In this document: piece by piece, positions 1-8,200 of the stretch
Numbering within the stretch: the first letter of the stretch is position 1
Layout: each line of letters begins with the position of its first letter
Virus record (IMG/VR): IMGVR_UViG_3300042731_006195
Coordinates: 1-24,298 of that record
Length of the DNA stretch: 24,298 nucleotides
From: a virus
Direction: 5' to 3' (one strand)
Program-made: the position numbers and the translations under genes
Notes under the pieces: model-generated
Database searches by the model: none
What the model saw: only the letters and a program-made list of their open reading frames with translations
What the model was told of the DNA's origin: nothing

Positions 1-2
1 CC

Positions 3-164
3 TCCAATTCTCTGTTGGTCCGTGAGGTGGTCATGCACGAGTTGGCCCATGTGGCTGACCGCTCTGGCCACTATCATCACCACAATACAGAATGGCGGGT
101 TTGGTGCCGCCGTTTCGGAATCGAAAAGCCGAATATGTGCATTCGGTTGGTAAAAGACCAGTAG
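3..164 (+). CDS. SprT-like zinc metallopeptidase, C-terminal fragment (5' end outside window)
   Basis: The open frame enters from the left edge and ends at TAG 162-164, giving 53 visible residues. It contains HELAHVAD, an HExxH zinc-binding and catalytic motif, followed about 13 residues later by a short HHHNTEW segment and then WCRRFGI. In SprT/Spartan-type metallopeptidases the third zinc ligand is a His in an 'HGxxW/F' segment downstream of HExxH, and this spacing and ending fit. Family members cleave proteins, including DNA-protein crosslinks; in phages their target is usually unknown. The N-terminal part is missing, so domain completeness cannot be judged. The next small gene starts 8 bases after the stop, so this is probably the upstream member of the same transcription unit. 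Another HExxH peptidase family remains possible. Confidence 0.72.
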   Translation, partial: SNSLLVREVVMHELAHVADRSGHYHHHNTEWRVWCRRFGIEKPNMCIRLVKDQ

Positions 165-172
165 GGGGTTGC

Positions 173-277
173 ATGTTTGAAATCGCCCTGATATACTGTT
201 TGGTTCATTACTTGGGCCGTGCCGGACGCCTGAAGAAAGAGGCCCGGCGAGCCCGCCGCAATAGCAGGAGGTTCTGA
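173..277 (+). CDS. Small basic hypothetical protein with hydrophobic N-terminus (34 aa)
   Basis: ATG at 173 is preceded by a purine-rich AGGGGG about 5 bases upstream, and the frame ends at TGA 275-277, which overlaps the next ATG at 277 (TGATG), typical of translational coupling. The N-terminal half (MFEIALIYCLVHYLG) is hydrophobic and could form a short membrane-associated helix. The C-terminal half is very rich in Lys and Arg. The frame stays open upstream to an ATG at 92, but that start lies inside the metallopeptidase gene and has no visible ribosome site, so 173 is preferred. I do not recognise a family; the call rests on the ribosome site and the coupled stop/start. Confidence 0.45.
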   Translation: MFEIALIYCLVHYLGRAGRLKKEARRARRNSRRF

Positions 278-678
278 TGGTATTCCGTATCGACAAGAAG
301 GCCAAGCGCAAGGCCGCTTGGAAGAAGTTCCGCAAGGCCCGCAACACCTTGCTTCAGATGAAGCGGGCCCTGGCCAACAAGTTCTTCAAGCGCCGCCGGA
401 TCATCGACAAGGAAGTGGCCCAGGCCATGCACGAGCCGCTCCAACCCGGGAGCCTGGCCAAGCAGATGGAGAAGCAGACCGGTGTCCGTCCCAACACGGC
501 CGTCACGGCTCGCGGGACGCACAAGCTCTCCAAGGATGCGCAGGAGCCCAAGGGAAACCCCTTCCAGAGGGCCACGGACAACCAGGGCAAGGCCAGGGGC
601 TGGTTCAAGCGCCTCACAGACCGCGCCCTTCGTCGCATGAGAAAGGATCCGGCGATTCGTAGGATGAATAAATCCTAA
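277..678 (+). CDS. Highly basic hypothetical protein (133 aa)
   Basis: ATG at 277 follows AGGAGG with a 5-6 base spacer (GCAGGAGGTTCTGATG), a near-ideal ribosome site. The protein is extremely basic, with Lys/Arg-dense stretches at both ends (residues 6-45 and 100-133) around a more polar middle. There is no signal peptide, membrane segment, Cys cluster or recognisable enzyme motif. The charge suggests nucleic acid binding, but that is inference only. It sits just upstream of the primase-helicase gene, separated by about 60 bases that hold a GCGTATCATA element. An antisense frame of similar length spans the same bases but lacks a ribosome site and is treated as a shadow. Confidence 0.6.
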   Translation: MVFRIDKKAKRKAAWKKFRKARNTLLQMKRALANKFFKRRRIIDKEVAQAMHEPLQPGSLAKQMEKQTGVRPNTAVTARGTHKLSKDAQEPKGNPFQRATDNQGKARGWFKRLTDRALRRMRKDPAIRRMNKS

Positions 679-704
679 AATCTCCAACTACTTTCCCCTC
701 GGCC

Positions 705-714
705 GCGTATCATA
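705..714 (+). promoter_or_regulatory. Candidate promoter element GCGTATCATA upstream of the primase-helicase
   Basis: The element lies in the roughly 60-base gap before the primase-helicase gene. The same ten bases occur at 8352-8361, before the SSB-like gene, and a close variant occurs at 19465. TATCAT resembles a -10 box, but no convincing -35 box sits 16-18 bases upstream of this copy, so a phage-specific or extended -10 promoter, or another protein-binding site, is possible. Confidence 0.42.
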
Positions 715-737
715 GTGCAAGGCGAGGAGTTCCGTCA

Positions 738-3380
738 ATGAATCCGCTCACAGTAGGTATACAACCACGACAGGTGGTGTGCCGAGCCAAGGTGCTCGAC
801 TTTTCAGAGTTGCCGCAGGACAAGCTGCCGCATATCTTCGAGCCCAAGCCTCTGCACGACGCCATGTTGTATGAGTTCTCGGACGACGATTACCATTTCG
901 TAACATACTTCGTCCCGGGTGAGGAAGTTTGGCCGGCCATGGCCAAGAACGTGTTGGGCCTGGTGCATCAGCAGGGAGGGGAGATCCTCACCCAGTTGCT
1001 GGTCCTGGACCTTGACACTGAACCTCACGAAGAGTGGACACCAGAGACCTTGGACTCCTTCGGGAATGACATGGGACGGATCCTCAATGACCCGTCCTTG
1101 CCCAAGCCTGCCTACCTTTACACGACCGCCAAGGGTGCTCGGATGGTGTTCATCCTGGAGCGCCCGGTCCCTGTCGAGGAGGGGGAGCCCCTTCACAGGG
1201 GCTTGTGTCAACTGTTCAGTTCAGCCCTCCGGGATTCCGTCGTGGACGTGGATCCTGGATCCAACTGGGAGAGGTGCTTTCGCCTGCCCCGGGTCAAGCG
1301 TGGAGACACGAACACCTGGGAGCAGAGCTACTTCCATTTCCTCGCCTCGCCCAACGAGCGCCTATCCCTGGACGCCATCGAGCCGGTCGGCCCCAAGGCA
1401 TGCACCTTGGGCGGGATCCCGGAGGAGCTGGACCTCCCCATGCCGACACCAGAGGAGGTCAAGGACATCCTTACGGTGAAGCGGCTTAACAACCGGGTCC
1501 AGTCTTCTTGGTATAAGTTCGCCAAACAGCGCCTCAAGGGCAGAGATGCCTACGGTCCCTGTTTTGAGGACGAGGATCCTCCACCCCCAGGCCAACGAGA
1601 CACGGCCATCCAGAAGACGGTGGGCTGCATCGTAGGTATGATGGTGCCGGTTGAAGAGGCCAGTCCGGAGAAGTGCTATGCCCTGCTTTACGATTGGGTC
1701 AGCAAGATCCATCCAAGTGAGTGCAAGATGCCGCCGGATGAAAACCTCTGGCGTGCTGTCCTCAAATACTGGGCCAAGGAGAAGGCCAAGTATGACCACG
1801 AAAAGGCAGTTACTGAGGCCGAGGCAGAGGAGAAGATAGACAGCATCGTGCAGGGCATGAGGGACTGGTGCGGGCCGCTCAAGCGCATCACTGATGCGAA
1901 CGAGGCTCGGCAGTATGCTCTGCGGCGCCTGCTGGCTTTCAACGGTAAAACTACCGATGTGTATATCATGCAGCCGAATGGTTACTACAGCTCGGTGCCG
2001 GTTTCTCATGTCAATCTGAGGGCTGCGATCCTAGACAGACACATGGAGGATCTGATAGGGCTCCAGCGCATGGACGGGGATCGAGTGATAGAGTTGCGAC
2101 CCAGTGATCTCCTGGAGACCTACGGTGTTGCCTTTGGAGTAGAGAGGGCCAGGATCGGAGTCAAGGGCACGCATCTCTCTGAGGAAGGATGCGACGGTGG
2201 GCTGGCTATCGTGCATGGTGTAGCCAGGCTGAACTCAGACTTGAAGCCCAAGTTCCACCCCGAGGTAGATGTGTGGTTGAGGAAGCTGTTCGGCTCGGAG
2301 CGCTACTTCGAGGCAGAGCAGTGGATAGCCAACGCTTTGTGTATCGACGAGGGCATGCCTATATGCGCTTTGTCGATGTGCGGTCCGCCCTCTGCTGGTA
2401 AGAAGATGTTCGCCCAGGGCTTGGCAGAGTGCATAGACACGTTCCCGGAGTCGGCCGCCGGGGCTGAGGTCTTTGGCAAGTTTACCAACTCTCTTCGGCA
2501 CGCGCCCTTCATTGTGATCGATGAGGGCCTGCCCAACTTCAGCCCCAACTCAGGCTTGCCAGCGCTGGCCGACACCTTCCGGCGTTTCGTGTCAGGAGAT
2601 CCGGTGAGGGTGGAGGAGAAATACAGGCCCACCATTGTCATGAAATGCCCCTACCGGGTGATCTTCACCTCCAACAACCCAGACACCGTGGAGCAGCTCG
2701 CCGGGACCAAGGGCATGTCCTCCGATGATGTGGCGGCCCTGGGGCTGAGGCTCCTGCACTTCACCTTGAACAACGATGCTGCTGCATACCTAATGCAGTT
2801 GGGCGGAAGGGCCTACACTGGGCGTGAGGGAGCAAAGTGGATTTGCAGTGACCACAGCTTCGACGACTCCGACTTCATTGTGGCACGGCACATGCTGTGG
2901 ATCATGGCCAACAAGCTCAAGCCGCAGTTGCGAGGGAATCGCCTTCTGGTGGAAGGTAATCCTGAGGCTGATATCCTGGCCGAGCTGAGGGTGAACACCG
3001 GCAATGGCACGGAGATCCTCACAGCAATCATGTCCGTGATAGAGGCGACCCAAAAGGCTGCCTTTACTGGGTATGCCGAGGATGCAGAGGGGGCCTACAT
3101 CACCACCAAGGAGGTGATGGACCAATACGGCCGCCGCACCGGCAAGCAGATCAACTCCCGCCACGTTAACACGTTCGTCCGTAAATTCAGCGTGAATGGT
3201 GCTCCCGTCCGCCGTGAGTTCCTCCTGGCTTCCGGGAAGACCTCTGGGCGCATGATGTGGTGGTGGCTTGATGAGGATCTTTTGGTCCAGGAATGTGAAC
3301 GCATTGGTATCCCCTGTCGCCACCTGTTGGAGCGTAGGGACATCAGATTGGAGGCCCGACATGGCGACGGATCGAAGTAA
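738..3380 (+). CDS. Primase-polymerase/helicase fusion protein (AEP-like primase plus SF3/D5-like helicase), 880 aa
   Basis: This is probably the replicative primase and helicase in one polypeptide. The N-terminal third carries archaeo-eukaryotic primase-like signatures: LLVLDLDTE with metal-binding D91 and D93, a TTAKGARMVF segment near 130-138, and VVDVDPGSNWERCFRLPR near 168-185, the acidic/arginine region typical of prim-pol proteins. The C-terminal half is a P-loop ATPase: Walker A GPPSAGKK at 549-556, Walker B FIVIDEG with D595 and E596, and a sensor-1-like FTSNNP with Asn at 646-647, as in SF3/D5-type (DUF5906-like) helicases. The ribosome site is GGCGAGGAG with an 8-base spacer. It overlaps the ligase gene by 20 bases. 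The primase half is more diverged than the ATPase half and its assignment is less sure. A candidate promoter element precedes it. Confidence 0.82.
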   Translation: MNPLTVGIQPRQVVCRAKVLDFSELPQDKLPHIFEPKPLHDAMLYEFSDDDYHFVTYFVPGEEVWPAMAKNVLGLVHQQGGEILTQLLVLDLDTEPHEEWTPETLDSFGNDMGRILNDPSLPKPAYLYTTAKGARMVFILERPVPVEEGEPLHRGLCQLFSSALRDSVVDVDPGSNWERCFRLPRVKRGDTNTWEQSYFHFLASPNERLSLDAIEPVGPKACTLGGIPEELDLPMPTPEEVKDILTVKRLNNRVQSSWYKFAKQRLKGRDAYGPCFEDEDPPPPGQRDTAIQKTVGCIVGMMVPVEEASPEKCYALLYDWVSKIHPSECKMPPDENLWRAVLKYWAKEKAKYDHEKAVTEAEAEEKIDSIVQGMRDWCGPLKRITDANEARQYALRRLLAFNGKTTDVYIMQPNGYYSSVPVSHVNLRAAILDRHMEDLIGLQRMDGDRVIELRPSDLLETYGVAFGVERARIGVKGTHLSEEGCDGGLAIVHGVARLNSDLKPKFHPEVDVWLRKLFGSERYFEAEQWIANALCIDEGMPICALSMCGPPSAGKKMFAQGLAECIDTFPESAAGAEVFGKFTNSLRHAPFIVIDEGLPNFSPNSGLPALADTFRRFVSGDPVRVEEKYRPTIVMKCPYRVIFTSNNPDTVEQLAGTKGMSSDDVAALGLRLLHFTLNNDAAAYLMQLGGRAYTGREGAKWICSDHSFDDSDFIVARHMLWIMANKLKPQLRGNRLLVEGNPEADILAELRVNTGNGTEILTAIMSVIEATQKAAFTGYAEDAEGAYITTKEVMDQYGRRTGKQINSRHVNTFVRKFSVNGAPVRREFLLASGKTSGRMMWWWLDEDLLVQECERIGIPCRHLLERRDIRLEARHGDGSK

Positions 3381-4233
3381 GAAAACCCAGGCAAGGGGAA
3401 AAGCTGCCGAAGAGTTTGTGACGCTGGCCAAGGTCTACAACCCCAAAACACATGTAGTTGGCGAGACCAAGGGCCGGCAAGTGGACCTCACGGGATGGGG
3501 CATCCACGAGAAGCTCGATGGCGTGCGTGCTCGCTGGCACCAGGGGCAGCTCCTCTCCCGCAGCCAGAAGCCTTTCCCGGTCCCGGAGGATATCGTGCGG
3601 GAGTTGGAGGACTACTTAGGCAGCATGGAGGCAGATGGAGAGATCCTATGCCCGGCCGAGGGCTTCCAGAGGGGAGTGTCCTTGGTCCGCAACAGCAAGA
3701 CCACGGCCGAGGAGTGGCGCCGGCTGCTGGAGTTCCGCGTCTTTGATGTGGTGGCCGAGGGGGATTACTACAGCCGGATGGTGGACCCGTTCTTGGGCGC
3801 CAGATACTGGCCGGACTGGCTGACCGCTGGGACCTGGTTGGCTGACATTGAGCGCGAGGAGGACATTTTCCTGTGGCTGGAGAAGGTCACCGCCAAGGGA
3901 GGCGAGGGCTTGATCCTGCGGGACCACAATGCGCCCTACACCTTCGGGCGCAAGGCCGGCTCCCTGCTCAAGGTCAAGAAGTTCATCGACACCGAGGCCC
4001 AGGTGGTGGGCCATCAGCCCGGCGAGGGAAAGCACGAGGGCCGCCTGGGCGCTTTGGTGTGCCTGCTGGAGGGCGAGGACGGCATCACCTTCAAGATCGG
4101 CACCGGCTTCACCGATGAGGTCCGGGCCAACCCGCCGGCCATCGGGTCTATTATCACCTGCCGGTTCTTCGAGTATACCAATGACGGGGCTCCCCGTTTC
4201 CCGGTCTTTGTAGGAGTCCGCGACTATGAGTAA
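3361..4233 (+). CDS. ATP-dependent DNA ligase (290 aa)
   Basis: It seals nicks in DNA using ATP through a lysine-AMP intermediate. The ordered nucleotidyltransferase motifs are clear: motif I EKLDGVR with nucleophile K51, motif III MEADGEIL (E94), motif IIIa FRVFDVV (125-131), motif IV EGLILRD (E182) and motif V LLKVKKF (K204, K206). An OB-fold follows (about 211-290), with the GEGKHEGRLGAL turn often seen in small viral ligases. At 290 residues it is a minimal phage-type ligase without extra domains. Several upstream in-frame starts exist, but ATG 3361 is chosen because GGAGG lies 7-8 bases before it and the motifs are all downstream. It overlaps the primase-helicase stop and the nuclease start, so translation is probably coupled. 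Confidence 0.95.
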   Translation: MATDRSKKTQARGKAAEEFVTLAKVYNPKTHVVGETKGRQVDLTGWGIHEKLDGVRARWHQGQLLSRSQKPFPVPEDIVRELEDYLGSMEADGEILCPAEGFQRGVSLVRNSKTTAEEWRRLLEFRVFDVVAEGDYYSRMVDPFLGARYWPDWLTAGTWLADIEREEDIFLWLEKVTAKGGEGLILRDHNAPYTFGRKAGSLLKVKKFIDTEAQVVGHQPGEGKHEGRLGALVCLLEGEDGITFKIGTGFTDEVRANPPAIGSIITCRFFEYTNDGAPRFPVFVGVRDYE

Positions 4234-5863
4234 GAAAGACCTTTGGATCAGCGTCTCACAGATCAAAGACTTCATGCGCTGTCAGCGCTTGTGGGTCCTC
4301 ACCCGCATGTGGAAGATTCCCACAATCAAAAAGGCCAAGGTCTTTGGCATGGGGAACATCCTGCACGCCGTATTCGAGCGGTGGTTGGACGCAGACGACA
4401 CCGGACGCAATCCAAAGACCGGGGAGGTCGTGGAGTTGTATCCGGAGGGGTGGCGGACGTGGACTGAGAAAGACGGCACCGGCGGCACCATCACTGACGA
4501 TGAGGCCAAGCTGATCCAGCTCCATGTAGAGAATGCTATCGAGAAGGGCATCCTAGTCAGGCGCACCGGTCGTGAAACCGAGGCCGAGATGAAGCGCAAG
4601 CTCATCGAAGGGGTAATCCTGATTGGGTATATAGACCTGCTGATTACGGCCGAGTTTGAGCTACAGGATCACAAGACCTGTAAGTCCAAGCGGTATGCCC
4701 TGAGCGCAGCCAAGCTGGCCAAGGATGTGCAGGTCCTGACCTACGCCCATGAGTTGGTGATGCGTCTGCTGGAGGAAGAGGGATACAACGAGTCGAATCT
4801 CCCCGAGCGTATCAACCTGGTCCACAATCAATTTTCCAAGGATCCTGCTGACCCGTGGTGCCGTTCAATGGTGGCTAAAGAAGATGGGGAAGTAGGAGTC
4901 AGTCTCCAGTCCATTCGGAATAACTGGGAAATGCTCAAAGCCATTGCCATGCAAATGAAAAAGCTGGCAGAAAACGTGAAAAAGAACTATCCCGATCCCA
5001 AGGATTGGAGTAAAATAGAAGGACCGAAAGACGTAGATGCTTGCAACGCCTACGGTGGTTGTCCTTTTATGCCGGTATGTGTCCGGCGGGAGCGACTGTC
5101 GGACTACATCAAGCGGGTAGAGCAGGCCAACGCCCTCCAGGGCAAAACATTATCCCAAAGGAGTCAAAACATGAGTTTCTTCACCGACAAGATGAACCAG
5201 GCCAGTGCCAAGACCGATCCTCCGGCCCAGGAGCCAGCCCAGGAGCAGGCCCCGGTGGAAGAAGGGAAGAAGCTCTCTTTCCACGAGAAGATGATGCTGG
5301 CGGCCAAGAAGAAGAAGAAGCAGGAGCAGGCCGAGGAGGCCCCTCCGGCCGCCCAGGAGCCCGCCAGCGAGCCCGCGCCGGAAGCCCCGGCCGAGGAGAC
5401 CCAGGAGGCCGCGCCGGCCCAGGAGAAGCCCGCCAAGCCCGCCGTGAACCGTTTCCGTCCGGTTACCAAGACCCCGGCCGAGCGGAAGGAGGCTGTCGAG
5501 GCCGCCACCAAGCCCCAGGAGAAGCCCAAGGCCAAGGCCGAGCCCAAGAAGGCCGGCCGGAAGCGCTCGGGCTTCATCCTCTGCATCAACTGCGTCCCGC
5601 AGCCCGGCGGCACCAAGAAGGTCACCAGCTTGGCCAATGCTGTCGAGGAGGCCGAGCAGGCCATCGCCGAGAGGCTCGGGGCCCCGTCGTTTGCCCAGGC
5701 CGATGTCTGGCAGCGCAAGGACCTGATCAAGGCCGCTGCTCCGGAGCTGGCCGAGAGCCTGGGCACCTCTTTCGTGGTGGCCCGCGACGGCACCATGGAT
5801 GAGAAGGCGTGGATCGAGGCCCTCTCCCGCCACGCCTACGACATTATCTACGGCCTCAGGTAG
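4226..5863 (+). CDS. Fe-S cluster PD-(D/E)XK nuclease (RecB/Cas4/AddB-like) with long Pro/Ala/Glu/Lys-rich extension, 545 aa
   Basis: Residues 1-300 form a RecB-family nuclease: SQIKDFMRCQRLW (8-23), a GNILHAVFE helix with H47, GYID (D137), QDHK (D148, K150) and the QxxxY motif Q169-Y173. Four cysteines, C19 and C273-x5-C279-x5-C285, match the Fe-S arrangement of Cas4- and AddB-like nucleases that bracket the nuclease fold. The likely role is DNA end processing during replication or recombination. From residue 316 the protein changes: a low-complexity P/A/E/K-rich stretch (about 330-450) leads into an unrecognised compact domain (about 455-545) beginning near GFILCINC. An in-frame ATG at residue 316 has its own strong ribosome site, so the 3' part may also be made separately. 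The gene overlaps the ligase stop by 8 bases. Confidence 0.85.
   Translation: MSKKDLWISVSQIKDFMRCQRLWVLTRMWKIPTIKKAKVFGMGNILHAVFERWLDADDTGRNPKTGEVVELYPEGWRTWTEKDGTGGTITDDEAKLIQLHVENAIEKGILVRRTGRETEAEMKRKLIEGVILIGYIDLLITAEFELQDHKTCKSKRYALSAAKLAKDVQVLTYAHELVMRLLEEEGYNESNLPERINLVHNQFSKDPADPWCRSMVAKEDGEVGVSLQSIRNNWEMLKAIAMQMKKLAENVKKNYPDPKDWSKIEGPKDVDACNAYGGCPFMPVCVRRERLSDYIKRVEQANALQGKTLSQRSQNMSFFTDKMNQASAKTDPPAQEPAQEQAPVEEGKKLSFHEKMMLAAKKKKKQEQAEEAPPAAQEPASEPAPEAPAEETQEAAPAQEKPAKPAVNRFRPVTKTPAERKEAVEAATKPQEKPKAKAEPKKAGRKRSGFILCINCVPQPGGTKKVTSLANAVEEAEQAIAERLGAPSFAQADVWQRKDLIKAAAPELAESLGTSFVVARDGTMDEKAWIEALSRHAYDIIYGLR
5157..5173 (+). promoter_or_regulatory. Internal ribosome binding site and in-frame start inside the nuclease gene
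   Basis: AAAGGAG at 5157-5163 lies 7 bases before ATG 5171, which is in the nuclease reading frame (residue 316). The position coincides with the junction between the nuclease domain and the low-complexity C-terminal region. Initiation here would give a 230-residue product ending at 5863. The site is stronger than that of several real genes in the window, but whether it is used cannot be seen. Confidence 0.5.
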
Positions 5864-6075
5864 TGGACGCCCAGGACCGCAGGGTCCGAAAGCTGATTTG
5901 CGACCTCCATGAGGCCATGGCTGAACTCACGACCGAGACGCTGTGGCCCATGGAGGACCTCGACTCCGCAGAGGAGCAGGCCGCACATCGTTCGGACATG
6001 ATCAAGGCCGCGTTTAAGGTGCGCGGCTTGGCAGACAAGATGGCAGGAGTCTTACAGGATGAGCAAGAGGAGTAG
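5863..6075 (+). CDS. Small helical hypothetical protein (70 aa)
   Basis: GTG at 5863 overlaps the nuclease stop (TAGTG), and the frame ends at TAG 6073-6075 within the start of the helicase gene. The protein is acidic, Glu/Ala-rich and predicted by eye to be all helical, without Cys, membrane or catalytic motifs. An ATG at 5809 in the same frame would add 18 residues but lies inside the nuclease gene with no ribosome site; GTG 5863 has only a weak AGG upstream, so its translation probably depends on coupling. The function is unknown; its place between nuclease and helicase suggests an accessory role in DNA processing (inference). Confidence 0.5.
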   Translation: MDAQDRRVRKLICDLHEAMAELTTETLWPMEDLDSAEEQAAHRSDMIKAAFKVRGLADKMAGVLQDEQEE

Positions 6076-8200
6076 GATGTCTGGGTTCATGGCTGCGGCC
6101 AAGCGGTTCGTTGAGAACCAGCGGCCGACGCCAGAGATCCCTCCTCGCTCTCCTGTCTCTCCAGAATACCAGAAGAAGCAATCCGAGTTGATGGCCAAAC
6201 TGAAGCGAGGCCGCAAGTCCACCACCCTCGGAGATGCCGAGCTGCGGCGCATCTTGGACCTTCCTCTCATTGCTGGCTTCACTGAAGACAAGCTCGACAG
6301 CATAAACCGGCAGGTGCTTTACGCTGAGTGGTATAACAAAGGCTGGCGCCTTTTCCCAGAACAAGCCAGGGCCTTGTGGGACTATGACCACTATGGAGGC
6401 GGGTTTTTTCCTATCGGGGTAGGAGGCGGGAAGACCCTCATCACGCTCAAGATTGCCCACATTGCCTACGTGAACGGGGCCCGGAAGATCATGCTCATGG
6501 TGCCGCCGGACGTGTTCAGCCAGCTCACCCAGCACGATATCTCCTGGGCCCGTCAGCGAACCTCCCTGGGCGTCCCGTTTCACATCCTTGGAGGTCGGTC
6601 CCTGGCACAAAGAGAAAAGCTGGTGTTGTCTGACAGGCCAGGTTGCTACATTACCCCTTACTCCTTGATGTCCACCCGTGACACCGACCTGATCCTGGAG
6701 GGAGTGGCGCCAGAGTTGTTCATCTGCGATGAGGTTCACTACCTCAAGAACAAGAATGCGGCGCGAACCAGGCGGGTCATGAGCTTCATCGCAAAACACA
6801 ATCCCCAAATGGTGGCCCTGTCCGGGACCATCACCAACAAGTCCATCATGGACTACCATCACCTGATCCGCACCTGCTTGGCCGAGGGGTGTCCCTTACC
6901 TCGTAGTCCGCAAATGGCCGAGGACTGGGGCATGATCATAGATGCGGACGCTGAATACTTGGGCTTTGATGAAACCAAGGCCCTGCACCCGCTTCTCAAT
7001 TGGGCGAAGGATCATTTCCCCAAAGAGAAGTTCCCGATGACTATCTCGGGTTTTCGGAGCGCCTACCGTCACCGATTGAACACTGCCCCAGGAGTAGTGT
7101 CCTCCCCCGACACGGATTTGGGTGTCGGCCTTCTGGTGGAGAACACACCTCCAGCGAATGCAGAGAAGGTCAGTGGTTTCGTCACGCTTCAGGAGTTGAT
7201 GGAGAAGGTTGACAAGGCTTTTCTCACTCCCAACGATGACGAGATTGAACACGCCATGCTCAAGTGGAAGTGGTTGTATGAACTGACAGCAGGCTTCTAC
7301 AACCAGCTTGAGTGGCCGACCGTGGAGAAGTTAGCGAAAGACCGTAAATGGTCTCAAACGGAAGCAGCTCAGGCACTGCTTCGGGCCCAGGAGTATCACA
7401 GGGCGCTTCAAGATTACCGCCGGGAGCTGCGATCTTTTCTCCAGCATTGCCCTCCTCGTGGGATCGATACTCCCATGCTGGTCGGGGCATCAATCTACAG
7501 AGACGGCAGCAAGCGGGTAGGGAAGGTCCTGGCGGCCTTGTGGGACCGCTGCAAGGAGCTGGAATGGGAGCAGATGCCCGAGCGGGAGAAGACGGCCGTG
7601 CGGGTTTGCGACTACAAGATACAAGCCGCTCTGTCGTGGGCCAAGTCTCTCAAGGGCAACACCGGCGGGATCGTGTGGGTTCATCACAAAGAGATGGGTA
7701 AGTGGGCCTACGAATCATTGAAAGAGGCCGGCTTCGACGCAGTGGCCTGCCCTGCGGGTAAGGCTGGAGATGCTCGTATTCGTGACGTGGCCAATGCCAA
7801 CAAAATTTGCGTGGCCTCCATGCCCGGCCACGGCACCGGCAAGAACCTCCAGCATTTCCATGAAGTGCATTTCCTGCAATGGCCCAAACCGGCACATACA
7901 GCAGAGCAGGTCCTGGGGCGTCCGCATCGACCAGGGCAAAAAGCTGATCAAGTTCGAGTAAATTGCTCGCGCATCAATGAGTTTGACCATATACTATTTG
8001 CAGCCACGTTGAATGATGCGGTCTACCGCTCCCAGACAACCGGCAAGCGTGACAAATTACTTTTGGCGAGCTACAGCCCGATGCCGAAGATTTACTCTTC
8101 AGAGTTTCTGCACGAGCAGGGCATGGAGAATAAGCGTCTGGACAAGGCTCAAAGAGAAATGATGCAGGACAGATTTGGAGAGCAAGATGGGCAACAATGA
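6059..8200 (+). CDS. SNF2-like superfamily 2 DNA helicase/translocase (713 aa)
   Basis: This is an ATP-driven DNA translocase with both RecA-like lobes. Lobe 1 has LFPEQARALW (Q102, Q-motif-like), Walker A GVGGGKT at 120-126, MLMVPP (motif Ia), motif II FICDEVHYLKN (DEVH, 224-227) and motif III ALSGT (253-257). Lobe 2 ends in motif VI, QVLGRPHRPGQ, with Q617, R621 and R624, the signature of SNF2-type proteins. The first 90 residues are basic and polar, without a recognised domain. Phage members of this family are proposed to act in replication, recombination or replication-fork handling. ATG 6059 has AGGAG 9 bases upstream; ATG 6077, closer to another AGGAG, is an alternative start. It overlaps both neighbours, in keeping with one operon. 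Confidence 0.9.
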   Translation: MSKRSRMSGFMAAAKRFVENQRPTPEIPPRSPVSPEYQKKQSELMAKLKRGRKSTTLGDAELRRILDLPLIAGFTEDKLDSINRQVLYAEWYNKGWRLFPEQARALWDYDHYGGGFFPIGVGGGKTLITLKIAHIAYVNGARKIMLMVPPDVFSQLTQHDISWARQRTSLGVPFHILGGRSLAQREKLVLSDRPGCYITPYSLMSTRDTDLILEGVAPELFICDEVHYLKNKNAARTRRVMSFIAKHNPQMVALSGTITNKSIMDYHHLIRTCLAEGCPLPRSPQMAEDWGMIIDADAEYLGFDETKALHPLLNWAKDHFPKEKFPMTISGFRSAYRHRLNTAPGVVSSPDTDLGVGLLVENTPPANAEKVSGFVTLQELMEKVDKAFLTPNDDEIEHAMLKWKWLYELTAGFYNQLEWPTVEKLAKDRKWSQTEAAQALLRAQEYHRALQDYRRELRSFLQHCPPRGIDTPMLVGASIYRDGSKRVGKVLAALWDRCKELEWEQMPEREKTAVRVCDYKIQAALSWAKSLKGNTGGIVWVHHKEMGKWAYESLKEAGFDAVACPAGKAGDARIRDVANANKICVASMPGHGTGKNLQHFHEVHFLQWPKPAHTAEQVLGRPHRPGQKADQVRVNCSRINEFDHILFAATLNDAVYRSQTTGKRDKLLLASYSPMPKIYSSEFLHEQGMENKRLDKAQREMMQDRFGEQDGQQ

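Noticed and set aside
92-277. 61 aa frame starting at 92
   Set aside because: The first 27 codons lie inside the metallopeptidase gene with no ribosome site; the shorter start at 173 has one.
4226-5100. CRISPR-associated Cas4 in a phage CRISPR system
   Set aside because: No CRISPR repeats or other cas genes occur in the window, and the nuclease is embedded in a replication module.
5150-5833. Antisense Leu/Gly-rich frame opposite the nuclease C-terminal region
   Set aside because: The composition is a direct mirror of the repetitive P/A/E/K coding on the plus strand; there is no start signal or motif.
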